Of a DNA stretch of 64,000 nucleotides, positions 40,754 to 49,570 are shown one piece after another. Position 1 is the first letter of the stretch. The number at the start of each line of letters is the position of its first letter. Source of the stretch: UBA2883 sp964017965 (GTDB lineage: Bacteria; Cyanobacteriota; Vampirovibrionia; Gastranaerophilales; Gastranaerophilaceae); contig CAXHNV010000004.1 of assembly GCA_964017965.1 (NCBI GenBank), positions 62,001-126,000 of the forward strand, read 5' to 3'. The notes under the pieces were generated by a model, which was not told where the DNA came from, did no database searches, and saw only the letters and a list, made by a program, of their open reading frames with translations. The position numbers were made by a program, and so were the translations under genes.

Positions 40754-42099
40754 AACAACAATCTGAATATCAGGAATCTCTTATTCAATTTTTCAGAGAA
40801 TGTCTTCAAGTTATGTACGGTTGAAGCCGTATCTTCCATAACCTGTTTGATATTGTTCTTATCCTTTGTACTGTTAACAACTTCCAATGTGTTAGAGATA
40901 TTACACAACGCTCTGTTTACATTATCAATCGTAATAAGCAAGTTGTTCTTCAACTTGGTATCATTAGACATTCTGTTAACAGAGTTACTAATCTCAGCAA
41001 CATTGCTCATAGTTGTGTTCAAATCGCTCGCAAACTTTTGAGCATCAACAGAACCCAATATCGGAGTTAACTTACAAGCTAAATTATTCAATGAGTTTGC
41101 GGTCTGCAACATAGTAGGCTTGAACTTAGGATCTGACAAAATACCGTTCACATTACCTGACAGGGTATTAAAGTTGTTAGAAACAGAGTTCATCATATTC
41201 ATAACAGAGTTCAAGTCTTTTCTTGAATCATCAATCAACAACTCAGCCTTACTCAATGTAGTAGTTGCTTGAGCAGTTAAATGTTTGATATTTTCAACTG
41301 ACTGTCTCAAATCCATAACCAGTCTTTCATCCAGCAACTCATTGATTTTTTTATTTGTTTCAGTCAACGATTCAGCAGCCTGATATTGTAAATCTAAAAA
41401 GTCTGCAATTCGCATAGGTTCCAGAATAGTATATGGAGAATTTTGGATAGGATAAGGTATCGGCATATTATCCAACGGTCTTATTCTAAGTTTCATCTCA
41501 CCACCGTCACTAATAATTTCACCTTCCATAAATTCAGGCAGAATCAAGCCCGGCAAATCAATAATATAATCATATTTATAAGCATATAGCGTATTTATTC
41601 TCGGTTGAATATTCAACGGTAACACAGAACGGCTCAAGATTTGTGCACGCTTTACATATCCAACATCATAATATTTATCATCAAGCTTAATCTGAATCTT
41701 AGCACCTTTATCAAGCGCAATTCTTGTATCAGGAATATACACAGCCTTCATCTTAGGAGGAGTAATTTCAAGGAATTGTTCACCAATCAAACCTGATTGT
41801 TGGATAGAAATCATAGAAGCGCGAGGAATTTTAATATTTTTTTCAGTAATAACAAACTTTAGTTTGATATAACTTGATTCACCGGTAACAACAGGCGTAA
41901 TCTCTTCAACCTGTCCAACTCTTAGCCCCATCATCTGAACAGCAGAACCCGGACGAATACCGTTAACGTCCTTAAACATAATCTCTATTCTTTCAGCATT
42001 AGAGAACGCTCTTCCCTTTACCCATAACACTGTACAGAAAAATATAAACAGTGCCAGTAAAGCTAATATTCCTACTTTAAACGATGATGATAATTTCAT
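40750..42099 (-). CDS. mlaD: MlaD/MCE-domain lipid transport substrate-binding protein
   Basis: The 449-residue protein has an N-terminal membrane anchor (residues 8-29). One MCE domain follows (about 35-120), with IEIMFKDVNGIRPGSAVQMMGLRVGQVEEI. A beta-rich stretch and a long amphipathic helical region to the end contain several NLNN/SVNRM-type heptads. MlaD hexamers form the periplasmic conduit for phospholipids between inner and outer membrane. The E. coli protein has only 183 residues; this long form resembles cyanobacterial and chloroplast TGD2-type proteins. It is the third gene of an mlaE-mlaF-mlaD operon. Confidence 0.88.
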   Translation of the reverse strand: MKLSSSFKVGILALLALFIFFCTVLWVKGRAFSNAERIEIMFKDVNGIRPGSAVQMMGLRVGQVEEITPVVTGESSYIKLKFVITEKNIKIPRASMISIQQSGLIGEQFLEITPPKMKAVYIPDTRIALDKGAKIQIKLDDKYYDVGYVKRAQILSRSVLPLNIQPRINTLYAYKYDYIIDLPGLILPEFMEGEIISDGGEMKLRIRPLDNMPIPYPIQNSPYTILEPMRIADFLDLQYQAAESLTETNKKINELLDERLVMDLRQSVENIKHLTAQATTTLSKAELLIDDSRKDLNSVMNMMNSVSNNFNTLSGNVNGILSDPKFKPTMLQTANSLNNLACKLTPILGSVDAQKFASDLNTTMSNVAEISNSVNRMSNDTKLKNNLLITIDNVNRALCNISNTLEVVNSTKDKNNIKQVMEDTASTVHNLKTFSEKLNKRFLIFRLLF

Positions 42100-42117
42100 A
42101 TATATAATTCCTCTATC

Positions 42118-42837
42118 TTATTCCTTAAGCATTTTCATTGGACCTTCCAAAGAAGCCGATACAAACTGTTTGGTATACGGTGTGCTTTGAGCACAAAGTT
42201 CATCCGGCGTACCGTAAAAAACATCTTTTCCGCCATAAAGCATCAAAACATTATCTGCGGTTCTGGATATTGTTGACATCTGGTGAGTAACAACAATAGA
42301 AGCAGCATTTGTTTCCTGCTTTAATCTAACAATATAGTCTTCAATAAGCGTTGAAGACATAGGATCAAGCCCCGCTGTAGGCTCATCGTACAGGATAATT
42401 TTAGGTTCTGTAACGATAGCACGAGCAAAGCTTACACGCTTTTGCATACCGCCTGAAAGCTCAGACGGGAACTTTCTTTCTATACCTGTTAAACCAACGA
42501 GTTCAAGCTTTTCTCTTACAATATTTTTAACCTGTTCTTCAGTATATTTTTTACGCAAATCTTTGCGCTCATGCAACGCAAAGGAGATATTGTCAAACAC
42601 ATTCAAAGAATCAATCAGTGCTGAATACTGGAATACCATAGCAATATCACCTGATGTGATAATTTCGCCGCTATCTTTTGGAATCAATCCGCTGATAAGT
42701 TTCAAAACAGTACTTTTACCGGAGCCGCTGAATCCGACAATTGCGAGGATTTTACCGTTTTCGACTTCAAACGACAGATTATCGATAACGGTATTTTTAC
42801 CGAATGATTTTATTAAATTGTTAACTTTTATCCCCAT
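42118..42837 (-). CDS. mlaF: MlaF-type ABC transporter ATPase
   Basis: The 239-residue ATPase has Walker A GFSGSGKST (35-43), a Q-loop MVFQYSALIDSLNVFDNISFA, and the signature LSGGMQKRVSFARAI. Walker B is IILYDEPTAGLDP and the switch histidine is in VVTHQ. The Q-loop region with SALIDSLNV and the MQKR signature mark the Mla (Ttg2A) branch. It energises phospholipid transport with MlaE and MlaD. It lies 18 bases after mlaE and 18 before mlaD on the same strand. Confidence 0.93.
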   Translation of the reverse strand: MGIKVNNLIKSFGKNTVIDNLSFEVENGKILAIVGFSGSGKSTVLKLISGLIPKDSGEIITSGDIAMVFQYSALIDSLNVFDNISFALHERKDLRKKYTEEQVKNIVREKLELVGLTGIERKFPSELSGGMQKRVSFARAIVTEPKIILYDEPTAGLDPMSSTLIEDYIVRLKQETNAASIVVTHQMSTISRTADNVLMLYGGKDVFYGTPDELCAQSTPYTKQFVSASLEGPMKMLKE

Positions 42838-42855
42838 ATTTAAACCTTATAGCCT

Positions 42856-43659
42856 TTAAAAGAAAAATACTATTGAGAAAACTAAATCCCATATAACAAT
42901 CGCAACAAACGACCATACGACAGCTTTTGTTGTTGCCATACCTACCCCTCTTGCTCCGCCTGAAGCTTGATAGCCGCATGTACAACTAATAAGAGCAATT
43001 GTAAACCCGAATACAACCGCTTTTAACAAAGCAACATTCATATCTTTAAGGTACAAACCTTGCCAGACAGAATCAAAATACGCACGATATGTTAAGCCCG
43101 ATGCGAGATTAGATGAAACAGCCCCGCAGACAATCCCGACAAGAGAAGCTACGACAAGCACCGGCGGCATCATTATTACACCGGATAAAACCCGCGGTAC
43201 AAACAAATACTCAATCGGATTAACTTTTAATACCGTAATCGCATCAATCTGTTCAGTCACTCTCATCGTTGCAATTTCAGAAGCAAGAGAAGAGCCTATC
43301 ATCGAGATAATTGCAAACCCTGACATAATAATCCCTGCTTCGCGCACAATAAGCATTGCCATTAAAAGCCCGACATAGTTCCCGCCGCCCTGCTTTACCA
43401 TTTCGCCTGCAACCTGCATTGAAACAATAATCGAGGTCATACCGACAATAGATAATGTAATCGGCAAAGAACTTACCCCAAATCTTGAACACTGTGCAAT
43501 GAGTTCATCTTTTCTGATATTTAGTTTTAAAATGTGCAAAATAACTTCTGAGCCGTAACGCACAATATCACCGATAGTAGAAACCAGATTGACAAACTGT
43601 GCCTGTAAAACTCTATATACAGAATATGTTACTGTCTTCTTAAAAGTAAAATCATGCAT
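42856..43659 (-). CDS. mlaE: MlaE-family ABC transporter permease
   Basis: The 267-residue integral membrane protein has the MlaE/YrbE hallmarks: a cytoplasmic amphipathic start, then QCSRFGVSSLPITLSIVGMT, LVREAGIIMSGFAII and GSSLASEIATMRVTEQIDAI. The VNPIEYLFVPRVLSGVIMMP block follows. It forms the membrane part of the Mla phospholipid transporter. It is the first gene of the mlaE-mlaF-mlaD unit. Soluble MlaB (STAS) and periplasmic MlaC partners are not encoded here, as in cyanobacteria and plastids. Confidence 0.92.
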   Translation of the reverse strand: MHDFTFKKTVTYSVYRVLQAQFVNLVSTIGDIVRYGSEVILHILKLNIRKDELIAQCSRFGVSSLPITLSIVGMTSIIVSMQVAGEMVKQGGGNYVGLLMAMLIVREAGIIMSGFAIISMIGSSLASEIATMRVTEQIDAITVLKVNPIEYLFVPRVLSGVIMMPPVLVVASLVGIVCGAVSSNLASGLTYRAYFDSVWQGLYLKDMNVALLKAVVFGFTIALISCTCGYQASGGARGVGMATTKAVVWSFVAIVIWDLVFSIVFFF

Positions 43660-43700
43660 ACATTATAATTATAGCAAGCATTCCAACTAAAGCTATTTTG

Positions 43701-44615
43701 TTACATTTCTAAATCAATCTTTATTTCGCCGACAGTTTCAGCGTGCAGGGTTTTTATCAGTTTTGACGGCATATAATCTGACCAGCCTAACTGATTCAAT
43801 GCCTCAAACACAACAAGTCTGCGTGTATCCATATTACAATCGTTAATTTTCACAATAAGTGCGTCTTTCTTATCAGGGTTAACAACAATACACAACCCAC
43901 CCGCACCGACTTTTGCAACAAGTCCTTTTGAATTAGTCATAACCTCTGTATCAAGCCTGTTTTCACCGCCTATTATATACGGATTCTCTAAAAAAGCGTT
44001 CTTGATAACAGAATACCTTTCATCGCAAAACAGGTTAACAAACCCTATCAACATATTCCTCAAAGGCATTGATAAAATAGGCACTCCGCAGCCGTCTTTT
44101 GTAACAGGATAATCAGTCGTAACCTCACATAAGCTGTTAATCTTCTCTTTTACAAGTATTTGTAAAGGATGAGCAGTTTCATCATAAGTCTGCATATCCC
44201 AACCGTTAACCTTGCACAAAGCTAAAAACAAAAGATGTTTACCGACGCAATTGTTATGAAAATAACCATAAGTTTCATTATTAACCAACATCTCATCTTG
44301 ACGGGTTCTCGATAAAGGCTTATGCAACCCGCATTTCAAAGAGTCATAATCAAGTCCGAACTTATCCAACAAACGCTGAGCAATATCAGTATGACATTTT
44401 TCACCCGCATGAGAAGCACAGCATAGTGCAATCTCATCACTCGATAAATCAAACTGTTTATCTAACCCAAAATCCACCAGTAAACTAGCCTGCAAAGGTT
44501 TTGCACACGAGCGTAAATAATAAGGATAATCCGGGTTTTCACCCTTATTCAAAGTCAAAACATAACCTGTATGTTCTTCTTCTATTAAACCGTTTCTAAA
44601 ATGTTGTACTAGCAT
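43701..44615 (-). CDS. asparaginase II family protein (thermolabile L-asparaginase type)
   Basis: The 304-residue protein shows RSCAKPLQASLLVD, CCASHAGEKCHTDIA, NNCVGKHLLFLALCK and TKDGCGVPILSMPLRNM. These are characteristic of the asparaginase II family (PF06089 type), which hydrolyses asparagine to aspartate and ammonia and is distinct from the classic AnsA/AnsB fold. The catalytic Ser/Lys pair expected in SCAK and GKH is present. No signal peptide, so cytoplasmic. It is monocistronic and divergent from the 44682 gene. A TTTTGTTACAT sequence lies at its 3' end. Confidence 0.88.
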   Translation of the reverse strand: MLVQHFRNGLIEEEHTGYVLTLNKGENPDYPYYLRSCAKPLQASLLVDFGLDKQFDLSSDEIALCCASHAGEKCHTDIAQRLLDKFGLDYDSLKCGLHKPLSRTRQDEMLVNNETYGYFHNNCVGKHLLFLALCKVNGWDMQTYDETAHPLQILVKEKINSLCEVTTDYPVTKDGCGVPILSMPLRNMLIGFVNLFCDERYSVIKNAFLENPYIIGGENRLDTEVMTNSKGLVAKVGAGGLCIVVNPDKKDALIVKINDCNMDTRRLVVFEALNQLGWSDYMPSKLIKTLHAETVGEIKIDLEM

Positions 44616-44681
44616 ATCACAAATTGTAAACTAAATAACGTAATTAAGCAAAAATAAATATTTACAGTACTTAAAAACAAT

Positions 44682-46394
44682 ATGGGTGATGTAGTTTCTT
44701 CAAATATAGGTTCGACTTTTGATAGTGCCTTCAGGCACGACTATCGCCCTGTCCGTAAAGAAGAGCCACCCATTGAGCAGCAGCCGCAACTACAGCAAAA
44801 TCAAGCTGTATACCTGAATTCGATGAAGATGCCAGAAATAAAACCTATCATCGATAAATCTAATCAGGTAATCATTGATACAGTAACTACAGAGCCCAAA
44901 ACAAACCACGATAAAATCAAAGCTGCAGCTATCATAGGAGCTGCTGCAACCGTCATCGGCGGAACAACACTATTTTTCACAAAGGGCAAAGTCTCAAAAG
45001 GGTTAATCAATTTCTTAGAAAAACACACCCAAAACCTTACAGAAAAAATCGAAAAACTTAAATCCCACCCGCATCTTGCTGAAAAATCCGCACTAAAACT
45101 TTCTTTAATGCAAAAAGCAAACAAAGGACTAATGATGGCAAGAGGCGTTGTATTTAATACAACTCCATTTAAAGATGTGCTCTTTGACAAAATTGTTTGT
45201 GACTACTTACATCTTAGAAAGCCTTGTAATGCTATAACAAACGGATTCAGAAAACTGTCACTTGCAACAGTTAAGAAGAACTACAAAAAAGCCGGCTCAA
45301 GCGTTCAAGAGATGACGAATCTTTTCTCCGAAACAAACAAAGCTCTTGAATCAGGTACAATCGCTTCTGTAAAACCCGTAAACCCTGAAACATTACACTC
45401 TTTAAACGAAAAAGTTACACAAATCGGTACAGAATTTAATACAAATTTTTCAACTTCAGCCATAGAAACAAGAGACAAATCAATATCAAAAATTTGTAAA
45501 AACCTGAACAAAAGAGTTTTCAACAGAGTATATGGTAATTTGAGTCACTTCATTAGAGACGTAAAATCGTGGACGACATTCATCCCGGAATCACTTATTG
45601 CAAAAGATAAATCCAAATTATTAAACTCTATACTTTCTAAAAAAAGTGTTATAACCCACACACCGCAGGATAACTTTAAACACATATCAGAAGTCATTAC
45701 AAGACTGGAAAACACAATCTCACCTTCTGATAAAGATTCCAGAGAAGTTTTAGCTTCACTTAAGAAACTCTCACATAATTATATCAATGCTTCAGGTGCA
45801 GAAGAAAGCGCACTTAGAGCAGATATTTGTTCACAAATAAACAAGCTCCTAAAAAGCGCAAAACCTTTAACAAAAAATAATAACTACACTGTACATGAGG
45901 CAGCAAAAATCAAAACCCAGCTCCAAGAAATAGGAACTATTATAAACACAGATAAAAAAGGGCTTATTGAAGAACTCTTAACTACCTATAAAGAAATCTT
46001 GCCGCCGGAAGAGTATGCAAAACTAAAAGCGTCTGCACAAAAAGCTATCAACAGAATCAATAACGCCACATTAAAAGAAGGCGATGAATACGTTGACAAG
46101 GTTCGTGACCTGACTGACGGTTCAGCCCTAACAGATGTTGCATTAAGTATGGTGCTTCCACTAGCCTCTACCTCTGTTGCAATCTCAGCTGCAGACACAA
46201 AAGAAAAGAAACAATCCGTAGCACTAAAATACGGAATTCCTATCATCACCGGTGCTCTTACATCAACAATTGCTACCGTAAAACTCGTTGCCGACGGCAA
46301 ATCCCTCGCACTCGGGCTTCTTTCAACATTTATAACGAACCAAATTTGCGGTACGATAGATAAAAAGCTTAAACAAAAATCTTCAAACAAATAG
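44682..46394 (+). CDS. large hypothetical protein with hydrophobic ends and helical middle, 570 aa
   Basis: Not recognised. The first 65 residues are polar and Gln/Pro-rich (EEPPIEQQPQLQQNQAVY). A hydrophobic segment follows at about 75-100 (AAAIIGAAATVIGGTTLFF). The middle (100-470) is mainly alpha-helical and lysine-rich. Near the end two or three hydrophobic helices occur (LPLASTSVAIS, YGIPIITGALTSTIATV, ALGLLSTFITNQI). The layout, with polar N-terminus, membrane-interacting segments and a long helical body, recalls translocator or pore-type proteins, but I cannot show homology. It has no clear ribosome site and is divergent from the asparaginase gene. The NUDIX-led operon follows. Confidence 0.65.
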   Translation: MGDVVSSNIGSTFDSAFRHDYRPVRKEEPPIEQQPQLQQNQAVYLNSMKMPEIKPIIDKSNQVIIDTVTTEPKTNHDKIKAAAIIGAAATVIGGTTLFFTKGKVSKGLINFLEKHTQNLTEKIEKLKSHPHLAEKSALKLSLMQKANKGLMMARGVVFNTTPFKDVLFDKIVCDYLHLRKPCNAITNGFRKLSLATVKKNYKKAGSSVQEMTNLFSETNKALESGTIASVKPVNPETLHSLNEKVTQIGTEFNTNFSTSAIETRDKSISKICKNLNKRVFNRVYGNLSHFIRDVKSWTTFIPESLIAKDKSKLLNSILSKKSVITHTPQDNFKHISEVITRLENTISPSDKDSREVLASLKKLSHNYINASGAEESALRADICSQINKLLKSAKPLTKNNNYTVHEAAKIKTQLQEIGTIINTDKKGLIEELLTTYKEILPPEEYAKLKASAQKAINRINNATLKEGDEYVDKVRDLTDGSALTDVALSMVLPLASTSVAISAADTKEKKQSVALKYGIPIITGALTSTIATVKLVADGKSLALGLLSTFITNQICGTIDKKLKQKSSNK

Positions 46395-46405
46395 TCTATT
46401 TATGA

Positions 46406-46411
46406 TAAAAT
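46406..46411 (+). promoter_or_regulatory. -10 box of the NUDIX-ispF operon, leaderless
   Basis: TAAAAT at 46406-46411 ends six bases before ATG 46418. TTCAAA at 46382-46387 is a possible -35 box with an 18-nt spacer. No ribosome site is present. Confidence 0.5.
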
Positions 46412-46417
46412 AGTCTT

Positions 46418-46951
46418 ATGAACTTCGAAGAAAAAACACTATCATCAGAATATGTTTTTAGAGGAAAAGTTATCGATGTAAAAAGAGATGACATCCTTGT
46501 TTCAAACGGACATAAGTCAATAAGAGAAGTTGTTGAACATTCAGGCGGTGTTGTAATTCTTGCAATAAAAGACGATAAAATCCTTGCCGTTAAACAATTC
46601 CGTTACCCGATAAAAACAACCTCTATTGAACTTCCCGCAGGTAAACTTGAAAAAGGTGAAAACCCTGATTTTGCAGCAAAAAGGGAGCTAGAAGAAGAAA
46701 CAGGATATATCGCTAAAAACTGGAAATCACTCGGCTATATTTATACATCAGTAGGGTTCTGCGACGAAAAACTGTATTTATACCTCGCAACAGATTTAGA
46801 ATACAAACAAATTAACCCTGATGAAGACGAAATAATCGAATGCGAAGAATACCCGATAAAAGAGTTTTATAATATGATAGATAACGGTACAATAAACGAT
46901 GCAAAGACACTATGTGCATTATTAAGAGCGAGAGAATATATAAATGATTAA
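46418..46951 (+). CDS. NUDIX hydrolase, ADP-ribose pyrophosphatase type
   Basis: The 177-residue protein carries the NUDIX box GKLEKGENPDFAAKRELEEETGY near residues 86-108, with the two catalytic glutamates of REL-EEE. Upstream is QFRYPIKTTSIELPAG and downstream TSVGFCDEKLYLYLA, typical of the ADP-ribose diphosphatase (NudF/YqkG) branch that splits ADP-ribose to AMP and ribose-5-phosphate. It is the first of four closely spaced genes and overlaps the HAD gene by eight bases. Confidence 0.92.
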   Translation: MNFEEKTLSSEYVFRGKVIDVKRDDILVSNGHKSIREVVEHSGGVVILAIKDDKILAVKQFRYPIKTTSIELPAGKLEKGENPDFAAKRELEEETGYIAKNWKSLGYIYTSVGFCDEKLYLYLATDLEYKQINPDEDEIIECEEYPIKEFYNMIDNGTINDAKTLCALLRAREYIND

Positions 46952-47747
46952 ATTAGTAGCGACAGATATTGACGGAACAATTTTAGGTAAAAGCAGAGTT
47001 TTCACAGACGGAGTAAGAAACTGCATACGAGAACTTGAATCAAAGGGAATAAAAGTAGTTCTCGTAACAGGCAGAATGCACGCAGCTGCAAAAAAGATTG
47101 CAGAAGCACTTGATATGAAAACACCTGTTGTATCATATCAAGGCGGATTGATTATCGATACCGACAACACCGTTCTTTACGAAAAACTAATCCCGGAACC
47201 AATCGTAGACAGAATTTTAGCGTGGGCAAAAGAAAACAACGTACACATCAATTTCTATTCAAACGATACACTCTATTCTGAAAAAGATGATTACGAAGTA
47301 CAGAGATATGCAGGATATCAAAATGTCGATTATATAGTAAAATCGTTCGATGAGCTTCCGCACAACCATGTTCACAAGCTTTTAGGGATAGATTTTGACA
47401 ACCCTAATCGCGTAACAGGGTGGGTAGAAACGATGACAAAAGAGTTTCCTGAACTACATATAGTTAAGTCAACGCCTAATTTCTGTGAGTTTTCAACAAA
47501 AGAAGCAACCAAATACTGTGCGGTTAAATTCTTGCAAAACTACTGGGGATTCAAAGATGACGAAATCCTTACTATAGGCGACCAGGACAACGACATCGAG
47601 CTTCTAAAAGCAGGAGAAATAAGTATCGCAATGGGCAACGCTTCCAATAACCTGAAACGTTACGCTGACTATATTACAGACACAGTCGAAAACGACGGTT
47701 TCGTAAAAGCGATTGAAAAGTTTGTACTCGAAAAGGCAGGTATATAA
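46944..47747 (+). CDS. HAD superfamily phosphatase, Cof/YidA type
   Basis: The 267-residue protein has the HAD nucleophile motif DIDGTIL (residues 8-14) and motif II VTGRMHAAA. It has a C2B cap of about 100 residues and the C-terminal GDQDNDIELL with GISIAMGNA-like EISIAMGNAS. Cof-type enzymes dephosphorylate sugar phosphates, flavin nucleotides or pyridoxal phosphate, and the substrate is not predictable. It overlaps the NUDIX gene by eight bases and ends one base into ispF, so the genes are translationally coupled. Confidence 0.92.
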   Translation: MIKLVATDIDGTILGKSRVFTDGVRNCIRELESKGIKVVLVTGRMHAAAKKIAEALDMKTPVVSYQGGLIIDTDNTVLYEKLIPEPIVDRILAWAKENNVHINFYSNDTLYSEKDDYEVQRYAGYQNVDYIVKSFDELPHNHVHKLLGIDFDNPNRVTGWVETMTKEFPELHIVKSTPNFCEFSTKEATKYCAVKFLQNYWGFKDDEILTIGDQDNDIELLKAGEISIAMGNASNNLKRYADYITDTVENDGFVKAIEKFVLEKAGI

Positions 47748-48232
47748 TGACTTTACCGTACAGAGTAGGTATCGGATACGATATCCACAGGTTAGAAGAG
47801 GATAGAGACCTTATTATCGGAGGAGTAAAAATCCCTTATGAAAAAGGGTTGTTAGGTCATTCCGACGCTGATGTTCTTATACACGCAATAATTGATGCAC
47901 TATTAGGAGCATTAAACCTGCAGGATATAGGAACACTGTTCCCCGACACAGACCCAAAGTATAAAGGCGCTGATAGCACCCTTCTACTAAAAAACGTTAT
48001 GAGCCTTGTGGAAGAAAAAGGTTACAAAATCGGGAACATAGATTCAAATATAATCGCTCAAGCTCCTAAAATGATGCCGCATATCCCTGCTATCAAACAA
48101 AAACTAGCAGAAGTTATGAATATAGATGTTGAAAACATCTCCGTTAAAGCAAAAACAAAAGAAAAACTCGATGCCGTAGGTGAAAAACTCGCAATCGAAA
48201 CAAACGCAATAGTAATGTTATATAAAATATAG
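47747..48232 (+). CDS. ispF: 2-C-methyl-D-erythritol 2,4-cyclodiphosphate synthase
   Basis: IspF cyclises CDP-ME 2-phosphate to MEcPP with loss of CMP, the fifth step of the MEP pathway. The 161-residue protein shows the zinc ligands in GYDIHRLEE and the flexible loop GHSDADVLIHAIIDALLGA, followed by GTLFPDTDP. The C-terminal VKAKTKEKLDAVGEKLAIET is also typical. Normal length; trimer expected. It lies in the NUDIX-HAD operon, away from dxr at 30148. Confidence 0.97.
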   Translation: MTLPYRVGIGYDIHRLEEDRDLIIGGVKIPYEKGLLGHSDADVLIHAIIDALLGALNLQDIGTLFPDTDPKYKGADSTLLLKNVMSLVEEKGYKIGNIDSNIIAQAPKMMPHIPAIKQKLAEVMNIDVENISVKAKTKEKLDAVGEKLAIETNAIVMLYKI

Positions 48233-48243
48233 AGAGGTTTAAA

Positions 48244-48624
48244 ATGAAATTTTTACATTCAATGATAAGAGTAAAAGATATTGATGCTTCACTAAAATTC
48301 TACACAGAATTATTAAATATGAAGCTTGAAGAAGAAAGAAGACTTGAAGATTGTACTCTTTATTTCTTATCAGATGAAGAAAAGACATGCCAAATAGAAC
48401 TCACATATAACGATGAAACACCGGATAAATACGAAAACGGTAATGCATTCGGACATTTTGCTTTCAGCTGTGATAATCTTGATAAGTTTAGCGAAAAAGT
48501 AAATGCTCTCGGTTATAAATACCTTTATGAACCGTTTGATTTGAACGGCAAAGGTTCTAAAATAGCGTTCATAAATGACCCCGACGGCAACGAAATAGAG
48601 CTTATAGAAAAAGTTGTATGGTAA
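48244..48624 (+). CDS. gloA: VOC-family protein, glyoxalase I-like
   Basis: The 126-residue protein fits glyoxalase I (lactoylglutathione lyase): MKFLHSMIRVKDIDASLKFYTELLNM with putative metal ligands His5, Glu52 (QIELTYN), His71 (FGHFAF) and Glu119 (GNEIELIE). Glyoxalase I isomerises the hemithioacetal of methylglyoxal and a thiol. Glutathione may be absent in an anaerobe, so another thiol or another VOC reaction is possible. It follows ispF by 11 bases with a GAGAGG ribosome site. Confidence 0.82.
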   Translation: MKFLHSMIRVKDIDASLKFYTELLNMKLEEERRLEDCTLYFLSDEEKTCQIELTYNDETPDKYENGNAFGHFAFSCDNLDKFSEKVNALGYKYLYEPFDLNGKGSKIAFINDPDGNEIELIEKVVW

Positions 48625-48712
48625 TCCATATTAAAATAATATAAACAAATCGAAGATATAGATTTATTTATATTATACTAAGATAGTAAAGAGAATTTAT
48701 GGGAGAGAAAAA

Positions 48713-49516
48713 ATGATTGATAAAACTGCAATTATAGACCCTTCAGCAGTAATCGCGGAAGACGCTATAATAGGTCCTAATGTCGTAATCGGTAAAAATG
48801 TAAAAATCGGCTCAAGAACAAGAGTTATTGCAAACGCATATATAGAATATGCTGAAATCGGCGAAGATTGTACAATCAGCCCGTTCGCAACAATCGGTTC
48901 CGAACCTCAAGACCTTGGTTACAAAGGCGAAGAAACAAAAGTTGTAATCGGTAACGGTACAATCATAAAAGAAAACGTAACTATCCACAGAGGTGCTGCT
49001 TGCGGAGATTTTACAACAAGAGTAGGTAACAAATGTTTGTTAATGGTAGGTTCTCACGTAGCACACAACTGTGTTCTTGATGACGAAGTTATCCTTGCTA
49101 ACCTTGTAACATTAGGCGGTCACGTTCACGTAGGATTCGGCGCATTCATCGGCGGTATGAGCGTATTCCACCAAAATATCAGAATCGGTAAAATGGCTAT
49201 CATCAGCGGATTCTCTGCTGCAAGACAAGATATCCTTCCTTACTCAAAAGGCGAAGGCAGACCTCCTGTTGCAAGAGGCTTGAATGTTGTAGCACTTAAG
49301 AGAAGAGGGTTCTCTATGGCTGATATTGATACAGCCCGCAAAGCATTCAAATACTTGATTTCAACACACTACAACACAAAACAGGCTATTGAAAAAATAA
49401 GAGAAGAAGGCTGTGTAAACTCTATTGTTGAAGATATGATTGAATTCGTTCAAACTTCAAAAAGAGGCGTAACCTTGAAGAACTTCAAAACAGGCGCAGC
49501 AGCACTAGAAGACTAA
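48713..49516 (+). CDS. lpxA: acyl-ACP-UDP-N-acetylglucosamine O-acyltransferase
   Basis: LpxA performs the first step of lipid A synthesis. The 267-residue protein is a left-handed beta helix of hexapeptide repeats from about residue 5 to 190 (IDPSAVIAEDAIIGPNVVIG and on). It has the family's ISPFATIGSEPQDLGYKGEET, VTIHRGA and the catalytic histidine in GSHVAHNC. The C-terminal helical domain ends the protein. It shows that the organism makes lipid A and has an LPS-type outer membrane. It stands without the usual lpxD, fabZ or lpxB neighbours. A strong terminator follows. Confidence 0.95.
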   Translation: MIDKTAIIDPSAVIAEDAIIGPNVVIGKNVKIGSRTRVIANAYIEYAEIGEDCTISPFATIGSEPQDLGYKGEETKVVIGNGTIIKENVTIHRGAACGDFTTRVGNKCLLMVGSHVAHNCVLDDEVILANLVTLGGHVHVGFGAFIGGMSVFHQNIRIGKMAIISGFSAARQDILPYSKGEGRPPVARGLNVVALKRRGFSMADIDTARKAFKYLISTHYNTKQAIEKIREEGCVNSIVEDMIEFVQTSKRGVTLKNFKTGAAALED

Positions 49517-49530
49517 AAGATTATAAAAAA

Positions 49531-49559
49531 AATGGGCGAGGTTTTCAACCTCGCCCATT
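49531..49559. terminator. bidirectional terminator between lpxA and typA
   Basis: AATGGGCGAGGTT (49531-49543) pairs perfectly with AACCTCGCCCATT (49547-49559) around TTC, with A and T runs outside. It sits between convergent lpxA and typA. Confidence 0.88.
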
Positions 49560-49570
49560 TTTAATTATTA

